The translations under genes and the position numbers were made by a program. From Chlorobiaceae bacterium (lineage in GTDB: Bacteria > Bacteroidota > Chlorobiia > Chlorobiales > Chlorobiaceae), in NCBI GenBank assembly GCA_012972835.1, contig JABDHK010000010.1, forward strand, positions 186,001 through 250,000: 64,000 nt of DNA, written 5' to 3'. Every line of letters starts with the position of its first letter. Position 1 is the stretch's first letter. Positions 36,588-47,152 of this stretch are shown here, in pieces. The notes under the pieces are model-generated. The model was not told where the DNA came from, searched no databases, and saw only the letters and a list, made by a program, of their open reading frames with translations.

Positions 36588-38045
36588 TCAGGCTGACAAA
36601 AAAGTCAGGATAAATTTTGTTCCAATATTTGGGCGGCTTTGTACTGTCACCGTTATCTGCTGAAGATCGGCAAGCTTCTTAACAAGAGAGAGTCCGACTC
36701 CAACCCCTCCGTTTTTTGAGTTTCTCGACTCATCGACACGATAAAACCGGTCAAAAATTTTCAGTATGTTTTTTTCAGGAATTCCGATACCCTGATCCTG
36801 AATACTACAGGTAATATCATCTTCCTTGCGTTCAAGAACTATTGTTATGAGTGAGCTGCCGGGAGAATATTTAATGGCATTCAGAAGAATATTTTCAAGC
36901 ATCATCTCAAGCATTGCAGGATCGGCAGCCACCCGTTCATTTTTTGAACCGCTCACAGTGATTGAGATATTATTTTCTAATGCAGTGCTCTCCATTCTTG
37001 TTACAACATCGCCAATAAGCTGTGGAAGTATTATGGGCTCAATATTTGGACTGATTTTGTTACCCTCATAGAGGGCGAGCATGAGAAGTTTATCAATTAT
37101 TTTGCTCATCCTGTTTAATTCAAGAAGGCAGAATTTGACTCTGGCCTCATAGTGCTCTATCGCTCTCGGCTTACTGATCATCACTTCAAGTGTTCCTTTA
37201 ACGACGGCAAGCGGGGTGTTCAATTCGTGTGATGCATCAGCTGTAAACTGTTGTTCACGCTGAAATGCATCCTGTAAACGGTCAAGCAAGGCATTAATGG
37301 TTGCTGATAAACGATGCAGTTCATCCTGATGATGTGGAAGAGGTATGCGCTGATTAAGATTTGTCTTGGAGATTTTTTCAGCTGTCGTCATAATATCGTC
37401 AATTGGTTGTATGCTTTTTCCTGCAATAAAGCGGGTCACAATAAAAAGTGCTGGAATAATAACAGGAAATGAAAAAAGAAATATGATTTCTAAATCCCGC
37501 AGGAATGTTAAAGCATTTGCAAGAGAATGAGCAACAATAAGATACCCTTTTGTGACGCCATCAGGATTGACAAGGGGTACTTGTACATGACGTAGCATCG
37601 ACCCCTCAACCATGCCATTGAAGTAAATAATATTTGAGTTGTCTGGTTTAAAAATCAAGGCTTTACTGGAAAGATTTTCTGATTTCTTAGCAACCCTTCC
37701 TTGACTGTCTACAAGCTGAATAAATTCAAGATCAATATCGACGTTCTCTTGTTTAATTTTTTTTTCTTTATAATTCACTTCATCATCATCAAACTTGGCT
37801 GCGTGTGCAAGATCATTAAAATATTTGTCTTTTATTTTCAGGTCCGAAATTGTTTCTGCAACCTCATACATCAGTTCACCATCGTAGTGAGTGGAAACAG
37901 CACGATCAACCATGAACAAGATCCCGCTGAAAATGAGAGCAATCAACAACGTAGTTGCGATGGTATAGTATACTGCAATACGATTACGTAAACTCATCTC
38001 AGGCATTTTTTCAGGCAGTAATCTTTTGCTTTTTGATGGCTTCAT
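36588..38045 (-). CDS. Membrane sensor histidine kinase (HAMP-HisKA-HATPase)
   Basis: 485 aa. Two membrane segments (about 27-47 and 182-205) bracket a periplasmic loop of about 135 residues; then HAMP, HisKA with His in DASHELNTPLAVVKG (about 276) and HATPase (NAIKYSPG, DQGIGIP, GVGVGLSLVKK). Architecture is that of OmpR-type two-component kinases, including metal sensors. The response regulator gene lies 11 bp upstream on the same strand (38057-38734), so the pair is an operon. The signal is unknown; no metal or antibiotic efflux genes are adjacent. Confidence 0.92.
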   Translation of the reverse strand: MKPSKSKRLLPEKMPEMSLRNRIAVYYTIATTLLIALIFSGILFMVDRAVSTHYDGELMYEVAETISDLKIKDKYFNDLAHAAKFDDDEVNYKEKKIKQENVDIDLEFIQLVDSQGRVAKKSENLSSKALIFKPDNSNIIYFNGMVEGSMLRHVQVPLVNPDGVTKGYLIVAHSLANALTFLRDLEIIFLFSFPVIIPALFIVTRFIAGKSIQPIDDIMTTAEKISKTNLNQRIPLPHHQDELHRLSATINALLDRLQDAFQREQQFTADASHELNTPLAVVKGTLEVMISKPRAIEHYEARVKFCLLELNRMSKIIDKLLMLALYEGNKISPNIEPIILPQLIGDVVTRMESTALENNISITVSGSKNERVAADPAMLEMMLENILLNAIKYSPGSSLITIVLERKEDDITCSIQDQGIGIPEKNILKIFDRFYRVDESRNSKNGGVGVGLSLVKKLADLQQITVTVQSRPNIGTKFILTFLSA

Positions 38046-38056
38046 TGGTTTACTAT

Positions 38057-38734
38057 TTATAGCAGGTTTCGTTCACGAACGATGTAGCCGACTCCATAGA
38101 TGGTTTGTATAATATTTCTTGCACCCGCTTTTTCCAGTTTTCTGCGAAGAAATGTGATAAAAACGTCAACCCCTGATGTGTCAGATTCATAGGGGAGATC
38201 CCACACCTTTTGCATGATGCAATTTCTTGTACACACACTGTCCATATGGCGGACAAGGTATTCGAGCAAGGCAAATTCCTTGGGTGTCAGTGTGATCTCT
38301 TTCGAAGCGAAAAAGACCTGGTGACTTAGGGGATTAATGGTGAGCTGGCCTGCTTTGAGGGTATTGTCGACAGAAAGGTTTATTTTGAGCTGCGCTTTAA
38401 TACGTGCCAGCAGTTCTTCAAATTCAAAAGGTTTTTTTATGTAGTCATTCGCACCAGCCTCAAAGCCGAACACAAGGTCATCCAAGGTTTTTTTTGCGGT
38501 CAGAAAAATTATCGGAATCATCTTTCCAGCCTTTCGTATCTGACGGCATACCTCAATTCCACTGACAACGGGTATCATCCAGTCCAGGATGATGAGGCTG
38601 TATTCATTGCTCAAAGCCAGATCAAGTGCGGTTTTGCCATCACTTGCAATATCAACGGAATATGATGCCTCTTCGAGTCCTTCTTTCAGAAAACTTGTTA
38701 TTCCTGGTTCGTCATCGACGATAAGCAGCTTCAT
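38057..38734 (-). CDS. OmpR/PhoB-family response regulator
   Basis: 225 aa from ATG 38734 (MKLLIVDDEPG); 19 more open codons upstream do not look like family sequence. Receiver with the acidic pair DDE, phosphoacceptor Asp in LIILDWMIPVVSG (51) and Lys in YIKKPFEFEELL. C-terminal winged helix with LTPKEFALLEYLV and VDVFITFLRRKL. Partner of the kinase directly downstream. Confidence 0.93.
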   Translation of the reverse strand: MKLLIVDDEPGITSFLKEGLEEASYSVDIASDGKTALDLALSNEYSLIILDWMIPVVSGIEVCRQIRKAGKMIPIIFLTAKKTLDDLVFGFEAGANDYIKKPFEFEELLARIKAQLKINLSVDNTLKAGQLTINPLSHQVFFASKEITLTPKEFALLEYLVRHMDSVCTRNCIMQKVWDLPYESDTSGVDVFITFLRRKLEKAGARNIIQTIYGVGYIVRERNLL

Positions 38735-38897
38735 GGTATGATAAGAATATGGATGATTACTCAAGGCTATCAATATAGCAACATTAGGCATTGCAAGGTA
38801 CTATTGCCAGAGATGGGATTGGTAGTTTTGACGATGCAAGGGATTTTCATAAATCGCCTGGCCTCAGGATTGGAAGGGAGGAGGAAAAAAAGCAAAG

Positions 38898-40751
38898 TTA
38901 TTTTTCTGACGGTGGCAGAGTAATCACAACGGTTGTGCCGATCATAGGAGTGCTCTTTATCTTGATATCCCCGTTCATCTCCTTTATTATTCCATAGCTG
39001 ATTGAAAGGCCAAGGCCTGTACCTTTGCCTGGATCTTTGGTGGTAAAGAAAGGATGCATTATAGAATCAATATGTTGGGCACTGATCCCTATCCCGGTAT
39101 CCTCCACGCTTACAGTAATCAAACCGTTTTCATGAAATGATCGGATCAGGATTTTCATTGCAAAGCTCGAAGGAGTGATCTGCTTTTTCTCTTCAAGTGC
39201 ATCTATGGAGTTCCTGATCAAATTAAGCATTACCTGCTCAAATTTATAGATGTTTCCCGTTACGGTAAACCTTTCCTGTTCAGGTTTGAAATCAAGGATG
39301 ATCGAACGGTGTTTACACTGCTCTGTAAACATCATGAGGGCATTACGGATGCTTTTATTGATATTGACAAGCGATGAGATGTAGTTGTTGTCAGTACTTG
39401 AAAACGATCGGATGTTATCAATAATGGTCTGAACCCGGATGATGTTTTCAAATATTTTGTCAGAGCTTTTTGCGATCTCATTCTTGCAGTTCCACTCATT
39501 TTTTGAGGCCTTCATCAGCATATTATCAACAGCAAGGCAGATGTTATTGATAGGCTGATAGATCTCATGCGCCATACCTGATGCCATCTCCCCAAGGCTG
39601 ATAAGCCGCTTGGCATGGAATAGTTCGCTTTCGATAATCTTCCGCTGTGTAATATCACGAATGATCATCATATATGACGATGGAGCTCCATCATAGTCCT
39701 GGATCAATGCGGCACTTATTTCAGCCGGATAGACCATATTGTTTCTCTTTTTCAGCAGGATCTCTCTGTTCTGGATCAACCCTTCAGAGAGAGCTACATC
39801 GAATATCTCATCAATGATGGCCAAGTTTGATGAAGAAACAATTCTTGAAAATGGTTGGCCGATAACTTCAGATTTGCTGTTTGCTCCAAAAATCTCCAGC
39901 CCTATATCAGAAATACTGCTGATCGTGCCATCAAGATCAGTCATGATAATACTGTCAGGGGAAGCCGCAATAAGAGTTTTATATTGCTTGTCAAGCTGGA
40001 TCCTTCCCTGTTCAGCTTCATCATGCCTTGTTGCATTCGTAACAAAAATCGCCAGTGATATTATAGCTCCCTTTTCCTCATAGACCGGATATGCTGAGAT
40101 CTGGTAGAAGCTCTCCTTGTTATTGCTCTTTCCGTTCTCTTTTCCTTGAAACCACTCTTTAAAATGGAGTGCCTTACCTGTATTGAAAACCATATCAAAT
40201 GCTTCATTTCGCTTTTCCTTCAGTTCATGCCGAAACAGTGTATGAATATTCAACCCTTTCAGAGATACAAATTCACTTGAAAAGAGATCTTCAAAATCTT
40301 TATTTGCAGTAATGATTGTTCCCTCTCTTTCTATGGCGCATAAAGGTTGCCTGCAGAAAAAAATAAGACAGGAAAGGTTGCGTGCATTGATAACATGCCC
40401 GTCATCACTGTACCTCGTGACATCTCGAGTAATCCCCATGTATCGATTCACGCGGCCATCAACATTGCAGACCGGAAACCCCTCGGTGATCAGTGTTCGT
40501 ATCGATCCACTGGAGTCGGCCACATGGCACTCAACAGTAAAGCGATCTCTTTTTGCAATAGCCTCTTCCATGAGCTGTTGGGAGCGCATTCTGTCACCCG
40601 GCATAATCGATCGCATCCAGATATCGCGGGAGGGTTTTCCTGTATAAAAATCCAGTCCAAGGAGCATTCTGACCTCATCACTCCAGATCATCTCCCCGCT
40701 TTCCAGATCCCACTCCCAGATTCCCTTCAAAAGAGTTTTCAGCATCATCAC
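38898..40751 (-). CDS. PAS-domain sensor histidine kinase (cytoplasmic)
   Basis: 617 aa: three PAS domains (about 5-115, 125-250, 258-375), HisKA with His in GEMASGMAHEIYQPIN (about 396), HATPase with NSIDAL, DTGIGI, FTTKDPG and GTGLGLSISYGI. No membrane segment. The kinase type resembles NtrB-like or orphan PAS kinases; it has no receiver. It is a separate transcript from the OmpR-type pair, whose regulator starts 164 bp beyond its stop. Signal and partner unknown. Confidence 0.9.
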   Translation of the reverse strand: MMMLKTLLKGIWEWDLESGEMIWSDEVRMLLGLDFYTGKPSRDIWMRSIMPGDRMRSQQLMEEAIAKRDRFTVECHVADSSGSIRTLITEGFPVCNVDGRVNRYMGITRDVTRYSDDGHVINARNLSCLIFFCRQPLCAIEREGTIITANKDFEDLFSSEFVSLKGLNIHTLFRHELKEKRNEAFDMVFNTGKALHFKEWFQGKENGKSNNKESFYQISAYPVYEEKGAIISLAIFVTNATRHDEAEQGRIQLDKQYKTLIAASPDSIIMTDLDGTISSISDIGLEIFGANSKSEVIGQPFSRIVSSSNLAIIDEIFDVALSEGLIQNREILLKKRNNMVYPAEISAALIQDYDGAPSSYMMIIRDITQRKIIESELFHAKRLISLGEMASGMAHEIYQPINNICLAVDNMLMKASKNEWNCKNEIAKSSDKIFENIIRVQTIIDNIRSFSSTDNNYISSLVNINKSIRNALMMFTEQCKHRSIILDFKPEQERFTVTGNIYKFEQVMLNLIRNSIDALEEKKQITPSSFAMKILIRSFHENGLITVSVEDTGIGISAQHIDSIMHPFFTTKDPGKGTGLGLSISYGIIKEMNGDIKIKSTPMIGTTVVITLPPSEK

Positions 40752-40964
40752 TCCATTTCATCAATCCAGAAAAAAGAGACTTCTGACCTAACGTCAAGAC
40801 CCCACACCCAATACAAGTAACTGTGCATTGGAATTTATATTTCTGTATGTACTGATATGTAGAGAGGGCTAGAAAAACACCCCGCTCCCTAACGTTTAAA
40901 TATACAATATATATTCAAGGCAAAAAGGAGCTGAGCATAGTTTTTATGTATGTTTCTCGGTAAA

Positions 40965-42500
40965 TTATTCCGGTTTCAAGTGGGGAAAGAAAATAACATC
41001 CCTGATTGAGTCCTGTCCGGTAAGAAGCATTACCAGACGGTCAACCCCGATTCCAAGTCCAGCGCATGGAGGCATGCCATATTCAATTGCTCGAAGGAAG
41101 TCTTCATCAACAATCATCGCCTCCTCATCGCCCCGCTGCCGTAAGCGTGCCTGCGATTCAAGCCTTTCGCGCTGTATGACAGGATCGTTCAGTTCTGAAA
41201 AAGAGTTGCAGACCTCCTTACCGCCGACAATAAGTTCAAACCGCTCTACAATTCCCGGTTGTGAAGGGTGTTCCTTGGCAAGGGGCGACATCTCAGTAGG
41301 ATAATCGGTTATAAATGTTGGCTGAATAAGCTTTGGTTCAACAAATTCACCGAAGATTTCGTCGATAATCTTGCCGCTGCTGATTTTTGGGTCAAGTTCC
41401 AACCCAAGATCTTTAGCCGTGTAGCGTAACTCTTCCTCCGATTGTCCCCGAATATCCTTGCCGGTATATTCTGCAATAGCATCGATAATGCTCAGACGTT
41501 TGAACGGTGGTTTCAGATTGATTTCGTTGCCGAGAAAAGAAGTAACATCACTTTTGTTGACTTCGAGAGCTGTCTGATAAAAAAGCTCTTCGACCAGCTT
41601 CATCATCCAGTTGTAATCCTTATAAGCTACGTAAAGCTCGACCTGGGTGAATTCAGGGTTATGGAAGCGGTCAATTCCCTCGTTCCGGAAATCCTTTGCA
41701 AATTCAAACACTCCGTCAAATCCACCCACGATAAGCCGCTTGAGGTAGAGCTCATTGGCAATACGCAGGTAGAGCTGCATGTCGAGTGCATTGTGGTGGG
41801 TAGTAAAAGGACGGGCAGCCGCACCTCCGTATATTGGTTGCAGAATAGGGGTTTCAACCTCAAGCCACCCTTGCCTTGAAAAGAATTGCCTCATGAACAA
41901 GACAATGGCGGTACGCTTGATAAAGGTCTCTTTGACCTCCGGATTGACAATCAGATCGACATATCGCTGGCGGTAACGAAGTTCCTTGTCGCTGAAAGCG
42001 TCAAACACAATCTTCTCTCCATCAATCTCTTTTTCCTTGGCGACTGGTATTGGTCGAAGCGATTTCGTGAGCAGTTCCAGCGTTTCAGCATGGACTGATA
42101 TTTCGCCTGTTCTGGTTTTAAAGGTATACCCCTTCACGCCCACAATATCGCCTATATCAAGAAGTTTGAAGGTGTTGTAGGCTGCCTCGCCCACTTCATC
42201 TTTTTTAAGGTATATCTGGATTCTGCCTTTCGAGTCCTGAAGGTGGAAAAAAGATGCTTTTCCCATCTTTCTGATAGTCATGATTCGCCCGGCAACCGAA
42301 ACAGCCTCCTGGATACCTTCCTGGAAATTGATGATAATATCGGTTGAGGAGTAGCTGACCTCAAAATGGGTCGGATAGGGATTGACCCCTGACTCAATAA
42401 GATGTTGGCGCTCCTCCAGACGTCGCAGCATCTGGTCATTCAAAGAGGGTTGAGCTGGCTGCTCAGGGTTGTTCTGGTTCTGTTCGTGTTCTTTAAGCAT
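40965..42500 (-). CDS. lysS: Lysyl-tRNA synthetase, class II
   Basis: 511 aa. N-terminal OB-fold anticodon-binding domain (about 65-165, [19 protein letters not shown]), then the class II catalytic core: motif 2 [18 protein letters not shown], motif 3 [12 protein letters not shown] near the C-terminus. It charges tRNA-Lys. The length matches the family. The first 20 residues are Gln/Asn rich ([16 protein letters not shown]) and variable. Confidence 0.97.
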   Translation of the reverse strand: MLKEHEQNQNNPEQPAQPSLNDQMLRRLEERQHLIESGVNPYPTHFEVSYSSTDIIINFQEGIQEAVSVAGRIMTIRKMGKASFFHLQDSKGRIQIYLKKDEVGEAAYNTFKLLDIGDIVGVKGYTFKTRTGEISVHAETLELLTKSLRPIPVAKEKEIDGEKIVFDAFSDKELRYRQRYVDLIVNPEVKETFIKRTAIVLFMRQFFSRQGWLEVETPILQPIYGGAAARPFTTHHNALDMQLYLRIANELYLKRLIVGGFDGVFEFAKDFRNEGIDRFHNPEFTQVELYVAYKDYNWMMKLVEELFYQTALEVNKSDVTSFLGNEINLKPPFKRLSIIDAIAEYTGKDIRGQSEEELRYTAKDLGLELDPKISSGKIIDEIFGEFVEPKLIQPTFITDYPTEMSPLAKEHPSQPGIVERFELIVGGKEVCNSFSELNDPVIQRERLESQARLRQRGDEEAMIVDEDFLRAIEYGMPPCAGLGIGVDRLVMLLTGQDSIRDVIFFPHLKPE

Positions 42501-42565
42501 GATGTCGTATACCTGTGTATTCTGTAGATGAAAAATATGATCAACCAGGAGATATTCCCCGGTTA

Positions 42566-43498
42566 TCAGGAGAGCGTATGGGTTTTATACCATACCATTG
42601 GAATGGTGCTGATTTTCTGATAAAAAGAGCGATAGGCTCTTTTTGAAAAAACATCGTAGTTGTTGTGCTCGATCGCGGTTAAAATATTACCGTAATTCAT
42701 GCTGCTGATGCAGACAGCAAAGCGGCTTTGTTTTTCAAGCATCGGGATACCTTTTTCAGAAGAGCTGTAGTAACCTCTTGCCCTTTCTATCTGAAACTTC
42801 ATGAGTTCTATGAAGTTCCTGTTTATTTTTTTTTGCATGAACTCTTCACTCGAATAGTTGAAACGGCGAAGATCTTCAAGCGGGATATAGATCCTTCCTC
42901 GATCGACATCTTCACCGATATCACGCAGAATGTTGGTCAACTGCATCGCTATTCCTAATTCAATAGCATGTTGAAGAGCCTGCTTGTCGCTGTATCCAAA
43001 AATTTCAGAAGTCATCAGCCCTACGACTGCTGCGACCTTGTAACAGTAGACGTAGAGTTCGTCAAAGGTCTCAAAGGGTTTGAACTCAATATCCATGGCA
43101 ACTCCGTCCATAAGATCAAGGGGGAGCTCTATCGGGATGGAGTAGCTTTTCAGGGTATCCTGCCAGGCCATCATGATCGGATCATCATCAACCTTATCGG
43201 CATAACAAGCTTTAAGTCTTGTTTTCCAGCTTTCAAGCATCCGACTGATCTCATCGCTGGTAATCAAACCCGCATTGAGTTTATCCTCTGCCATATCAAC
43301 AACATCATCGACCGTGCGGAGCAGAGCATAGATGGCAAAAATCGGTTTCTGCTGCTTTGTTGGCAGAAACATAGTTGCAAGGTAGAATGTTTTGGCGTGA
43401 TGACGGGAAATATTTCTACAGTAACTGTATGCATTATCAAGCGTTATCGGCTTGATAATATTCTGGCTGGCATTATTATTGTTATAACTGTGATTCAT
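42566..43498 (-). CDS. crtB: Phytoene synthase
   Basis: 310-aa trans-isoprenyl (squalene/phytoene synthase) enzyme. The two Asp-rich motifs are DDVVDMAED (about 86) and [28 protein letters not shown] is also typical of CrtB. It joins two geranylgeranyl diphosphates to phytoene, the first step to the carotenoids of chlorosomes. Squalene synthase is a formal alternative, but the RIYIPLEDL segment and phototrophic context favour CrtB. It is divergent from hflX; the 210-bp gap holds both promoters. Confidence 0.9.
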   Translation of the reverse strand: MNHSYNNNNASQNIIKPITLDNAYSYCRNISRHHAKTFYLATMFLPTKQQKPIFAIYALLRTVDDVVDMAEDKLNAGLITSDEISRMLESWKTRLKACYADKVDDDPIMMAWQDTLKSYSIPIELPLDLMDGVAMDIEFKPFETFDELYVYCYKVAAVVGLMTSEIFGYSDKQALQHAIELGIAMQLTNILRDIGEDVDRGRIYIPLEDLRRFNYSSEEFMQKKINRNFIELMKFQIERARGYYSSSEKGIPMLEKQSRFAVCISSMNYGNILTAIEHNNYDVFSKRAYRSFYQKISTIPMVWYKTHTLS

Positions 43499-43708
43499 CT
43501 GACATGCACGCTTATATTAGCTTGTTCTGGTCACCACAGCTCTGTTACCCTTTTACGGTATGCCGTGAAAGTGAATTTGTGTAACTTTTTATGGTTTGAG
43601 TATGTTAACGAAATGAGTTGTCAAGATAAAACAATGGTTGTAATATAGCAACAAGCCAAGTTGCCCTTCACTCTCGCTCAAATGCTTACGTAATTTATTA
43701 TTGCCCGA

Positions 43709-44998
43709 TTGAATACTGTTACTTCTGAAAACAAAAGGGAAAAGGCTATTCTTGTGGGCCTATGTTCCCCCCCCGAAACACCAAGATCCCTTGTTGAGGA
43801 ATATCTTAATGAACTCGTTTTTCTTGCTGATACTGCAGGAGCGGACGTGGTCGATTCGTTCATACAGGATAAAAAAATGCGCGATCCTGCTTATGGCATC
43901 GGAAAAGGCAAGCTTGAAGAACTTGTCTTGTTTGTTCAAGAACAGGAGATTGATCTTGTGATTTTCGATGATGATCTTACGCCTGCTCAGGCAAGAAATC
44001 TCGAAAAAACGCTCGAATGCAAGGTTATTGACCGTACGGCCCTGATTCTGCAGATTTTTGCCATACGGGCACAATCTGCTCAGGCCAAGATGCAGGTTGA
44101 ACTTGCCCAGCTTGAATACATGCTGCCTCGTCTTTCTGGACAGTGGACACATTTGTCAAAACAGAAGGGTGGTATTGGTAATAAAGGTCCCGGTGAAACC
44201 CAGATAGAGACTGATCGCCGTCTGGTACGCAACAGGATCTCCCTGCTGAAAAAAAAGTTGAAAGAGGTGTCGCTGCAACACGATACGCAGACTCAGAGTC
44301 GGCAGACAGTTCCAAGAGTTTCCCTTGTTGGCTATACCAATGCGGGCAAGTCCACTCTTATGAACGCTCTTTGCCCTGAGGCGGAGGCTTTTGCCGAAAA
44401 CCGGCTCTTTGCCACACTTGATACCAAAACCCGCCGTCTTGAGCTCAATATCAACAAGCTTGTTCTTCTTTCGGATACCGTTGGTTTTATCCGCAAACTG
44501 CCGCACACACTTGTCGAGAGTTTTAAATCAACGCTTGACGAGGTACTGCAGGCCGATTTTCTGCTCCATGTCATCGATATCAGTCATCCAGGGTTTGAAG
44601 ATCAAATGCTTGTGGTGCGGGAGACTCTCAAGGATATTGGCGTTGAGCATGACAATATCATTGAGGTCTTCAACAAAATTGATGCTCTTGAGGACCCATC
44701 GCTCTTGCGGGAAATCAGCGCGAAATATCCTGATGCGGTGTTTATCTCTGCAGTTCGCGGTCTTAATATCTCTCTGCTTAAAGAGATGATCGGACAGCAG
44801 GTTGCCCGCGATTACACGGAACGCAACATCAGCGTGCATGTATCAAACTATAAACTGATCAGCTACCTCTACGAGCACACTGAGGTTATCGGCAATCGCT
44901 GTATTGATGAGTTTGTTGAGCTGACCTTCAGGGTACGTAAAAACCAGCTCAAGCATATTGACGCTATGATTAAATCCTCAGAAAAAATTCCATCATGA
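43709..44998 (+). CDS. hflX: GTPase HflX
   Basis: 429 aa, ribosome-associated GTPase that splits stalled or heat-damaged ribosomes. N-terminal HflX domain (DPAYGIGKGKLEEL, LTPAQARNLEK), a charged linker ending KLKEVSLQHDTQ, and G domain with P-loop GYTNAGKST, SDTVGFIRKLP, and NKID. The KGGIGNKGPGETQIETDRR segment is diagnostic. No ATG fits: the frame starts at TTG 43709 (ATT codons lie just before), after an in-frame TAA at 43691. Its TGA overlaps the ybeY ATG by 4 bp. Confidence 0.95.
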   Translation: MNTVTSENKREKAILVGLCSPPETPRSLVEEYLNELVFLADTAGADVVDSFIQDKKMRDPAYGIGKGKLEELVLFVQEQEIDLVIFDDDLTPAQARNLEKTLECKVIDRTALILQIFAIRAQSAQAKMQVELAQLEYMLPRLSGQWTHLSKQKGGIGNKGPGETQIETDRRLVRNRISLLKKKLKEVSLQHDTQTQSRQTVPRVSLVGYTNAGKSTLMNALCPEAEAFAENRLFATLDTKTRRLELNINKLVLLSDTVGFIRKLPHTLVESFKSTLDEVLQADFLLHVIDISHPGFEDQMLVVRETLKDIGVEHDNIIEVFNKIDALEDPSLLREISAKYPDAVFISAVRGLNISLLKEMIGQQVARDYTERNISVHVSNYKLISYLYEHTEVIGNRCIDEFVELTFRVRKNQLKHIDAMIKSSEKIPS

Positions 44999-45420
44999 CG
45001 CTTCAGATTTATAACACTACAAAAAAGGAGTTTCCAGAAGAGATGCTTGAAAAAGCACTTCTTCTGCTTCTGAAAAATGAAGGCTGTACTGTTGAATCTA
45101 TAGTCGGGGTCTATTGCGGCAACAAAATGATGCGGCGCATAAATCGCGAGTTTTTACAGCATGATTATCCTACCGATACCATTACCTTTCGCTACAGCAA
45201 GGGAAGTGATATTGACGGTGAATTTTATGTTTCTCTCGATATGGTCAAAGAAAATGCCGAAAGGTTTACGGCAGATTTTCAGCAGGAACTTTTACGCGTC
45301 ACCTTCCATTCAGCACTTCATCTCATTGGTTATGACGATCAGTCGCCGGAAGATCGCACCCTGATGCAGGAAAAAGAAGCTTTCTATCTCAACCTTTTCA
45401 TTACTGAGCTTAACAGATAA
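44995..45420 (+). CDS. ybeY: Endoribonuclease YbeY (rRNA maturation)
   Basis: 141 aa, single-domain metal-dependent RNase for 16S rRNA 3' processing. The metal motif reads FHSALHLIGYDDQ: the first two His are present, and the third ligand position is Asp where enterobacterial YbeY has His. Bacteroidetes/Chlorobi members often vary there, so I do not treat it as loss. DYPTDTITFRY is the family's N-terminal mark. Coupled to hflX by a 4-bp overlap. Confidence 0.92.
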   Translation: MTLQIYNTTKKEFPEEMLEKALLLLLKNEGCTVESIVGVYCGNKMMRRINREFLQHDYPTDTITFRYSKGSDIDGEFYVSLDMVKENAERFTADFQQELLRVTFHSALHLIGYDDQSPEDRTLMQEKEAFYLNLFITELNR

Positions 45421-45546
45421 GCGCAATCAGGTAAAGCTCTTCACCCGGTTTCAAACTTGTTTTCGGTAATAGAGTTTTTTCATTTGCCATATTACTGGTA
45501 TTTTGTTGGAAGCAGAACTTACCGTTAACTATAAACAGTTACCATT

Positions 45547-46380
45547 ATGCGAAAAGTTTTTTCTACACTTCTGTTCGTTCTCATTGGTTTGCTCACTCTC
45601 AGTGCGTGCAGCAATAAAAAAAGTGAGACCGGTTCCTCTCCAGTAAGCAGTGTGGGGGGGGCACTCTTGCCCTCCATCATGCCGTTTGAAGGTGTTCTTA
45701 CAATGAACACTACCATTCCAGAGGCTGGCTCTACTGAAACCAAGCTCTATATTGCCAAGGAGGGGGTACGTACAGAAAGTACATCACACATGAAAAATAT
45801 GCCTTCTGATTTGCAGATGGTTATGGTTTCCCCTGCTGAAACACCGAATCTGATGTACCTCATCAATACCAGCCAAAAAACGTATTCGGTTATCGATATT
45901 GATGCGATAAAAAAGGAGGCAAAGGAGGCAGCAAAAGCAGGCCATGTTGATGGCTATAACGATGCAAAAATTGAAAATCTTGGAAAGGAAACCGTTAATG
46001 GATACAACTGTACACATGTGCGAGTCACTCATGGAGAGTCAGTGATGGAGATGTGGGTTTCAAAAGAGATACTTGATTATTTTACCTATGCAAGAATGCA
46101 GAGCGCAAAGGAAAAGGATATGCCTGATTTAGCCAAGAGAATGAGGGCTGCCGGTCTTGATGGCTTTCCTGTAAAAATATGGCACAAAAAGGCCAATATC
46201 GTTACTGAACTGGCCAAGGTTGAAAAACATGGGCTTGAAGCCTCTCTTTTCAAGGTTCCCGCTGGATATACCAAAACTGAATTTCCTTTTATGCCCTCTG
46301 GTATCTCTCCCAATCAAAACAAGGATCTTCATGCCATGATGAAGAAAATGCAAGAGGAGATGAAAAATCGTCAGAAATAA
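45547..46380 (+). CDS. Lipoprotein, DUF4412-like
   Basis: 277 aa with a lipoprotein signal: hydrophobic 8-17 and lipobox LSAC with Cys21, then a Ser/Gly linker. The mature part (about 50-255) reads as a beta-rich domain with YIAKEGVRTES, NGYNCTHVRV and VSKEILDYF, like DUF4412 proteins that sit in the outer membrane or periplasm. C-terminus helical and Met/Lys rich (DLHAMMKKMQEEM). Function unknown. A 5-bp hairpin (CCACT-GCAA-AGTGG, 46396-46409) separates it from the next gene. Confidence 0.8.
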   Translation: MRKVFSTLLFVLIGLLTLSACSNKKSETGSSPVSSVGGALLPSIMPFEGVLTMNTTIPEAGSTETKLYIAKEGVRTESTSHMKNMPSDLQMVMVSPAETPNLMYLINTSQKTYSVIDIDAIKKEAKEAAKAGHVDGYNDAKIENLGKETVNGYNCTHVRVTHGESVMEMWVSKEILDYFTYARMQSAKEKDMPDLAKRMRAAGLDGFPVKIWHKKANIVTELAKVEKHGLEASLFKVPAGYTKTEFPFMPSGISPNQNKDLHAMMKKMQEEMKNRQK

Positions 46381-46430
46381 GTTTTTTTGACATTACCACT
46401 GCAAAGTGGCAATACTAAACAACGTGATGA

Positions 46431-46658
46431 ATGGACGATAATAAACATCAGTATGAACAGAAAGTTGTGGTTACCGATATCCGTATGCCTTTCTGGTCAA
46501 TGGTTATGTTTATGGTAAAGTGGGTCTTTGCCAGTATTCCGGCCCTTGTCATTTTATCTGTGCTTATAAGCCTTATCATGGCTGTTATAACAACACTATT
46601 CGGTGCAATTTGGGGATTTCATGGAATGTTTCATCAGAGTGGTGGGCCTTCATTCTGA
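46431..46658 (+). CDS. Small membrane protein (75 aa)
   Basis: N-terminal 20 residues polar (DDNKHQYEQKVVVTD), then one or two hydrophobic segments (about 21-58), then GFHGMFHQSGG. I do not recognise a family. It lies 50 bp after the lipoprotein gene in the same direction. Its 3' end overlaps the remnant of an outer-membrane gene on the opposite strand. Confidence 0.65.
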   Translation: MDDNKHQYEQKVVVTDIRMPFWSMVMFMVKWVFASIPALVILSVLISLIMAVITTLFGAIWGFHGMFHQSGGPSF

Positions 46659-46945
46659 AATTTTGTTGTAATACCAGCAAGCAATGTAGTGTTTGGGGGG
46701 GCGGTACTGTTAAGCCCCCCTTTAATACCGATATCGAGGTCGAGATTATCAGTAACACTCTACATCTGTCCGCCGATGAATAGTATCCCCGTTTTCCAGC
46801 CATTAGTAATCCATTTCAACCTGATATTTTCCTTCTCTCTGGGTTTCTGTGTCGTCAGTAATAAAGGGGGCAGCCGCAAAAGCCGGAACTGAACAAAACA
46901 GGGATAAGGGGTGCAACTCATCATCAGGCTTTTTGTTGCCTTCAA
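46645..46945 (-). pseudogene. Decayed paralog of the outer-membrane protein at 62965-63756
   Basis: On the minus strand SVPAFAAAPFITDDTETQ and GKYQVEMDY, then stop, correspond to SVPAFAAHPLMTDDTGTQ and GKFQLELNG of the intact gene. After an internal deletion of about 180 codons the reading resumes as GGQM-stop-SVTDNLDLDIGIKGGLNST and LLAGITTKF, matching the last 40 residues. There are also a frameshift near the signal peptide (MKATKSLMM start) and two stops. The 200 bp after it (46946-47152) hold no gene that I can see. Confidence 0.85.
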
Positions 46946-47152
46946 AGGTTACCTTGTCTGGAGTTGCCAGAGGTATTGCATGGCAGGAGCAAGTTCATGT
47001 CCAGTTGATAAAAATAAATCCATACGCTGGAAATAAAAGAAAAGATCGTCGACCTTTATAAAGGTTTAAGGATTATGTAATCATATAGAATCAATTTGAA
47101 ACACCAGGAACTGATAGAGAGGCAAGCAACTTCAGTTTAACAGGAGAAAACC

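Noticed and set aside
42968-43648. 226-codon plus-strand ORF
   Set aside because: Mostly antisense to crtB and extends into its promoter; low-complexity hydrophobic reading.
44995-45420. Loss of the third metal His in YbeY as a sign of inactivity
   Set aside because: Variation at this position is common in Bacteroidetes/Chlorobi YbeY, so it is probably a normal lineage feature.
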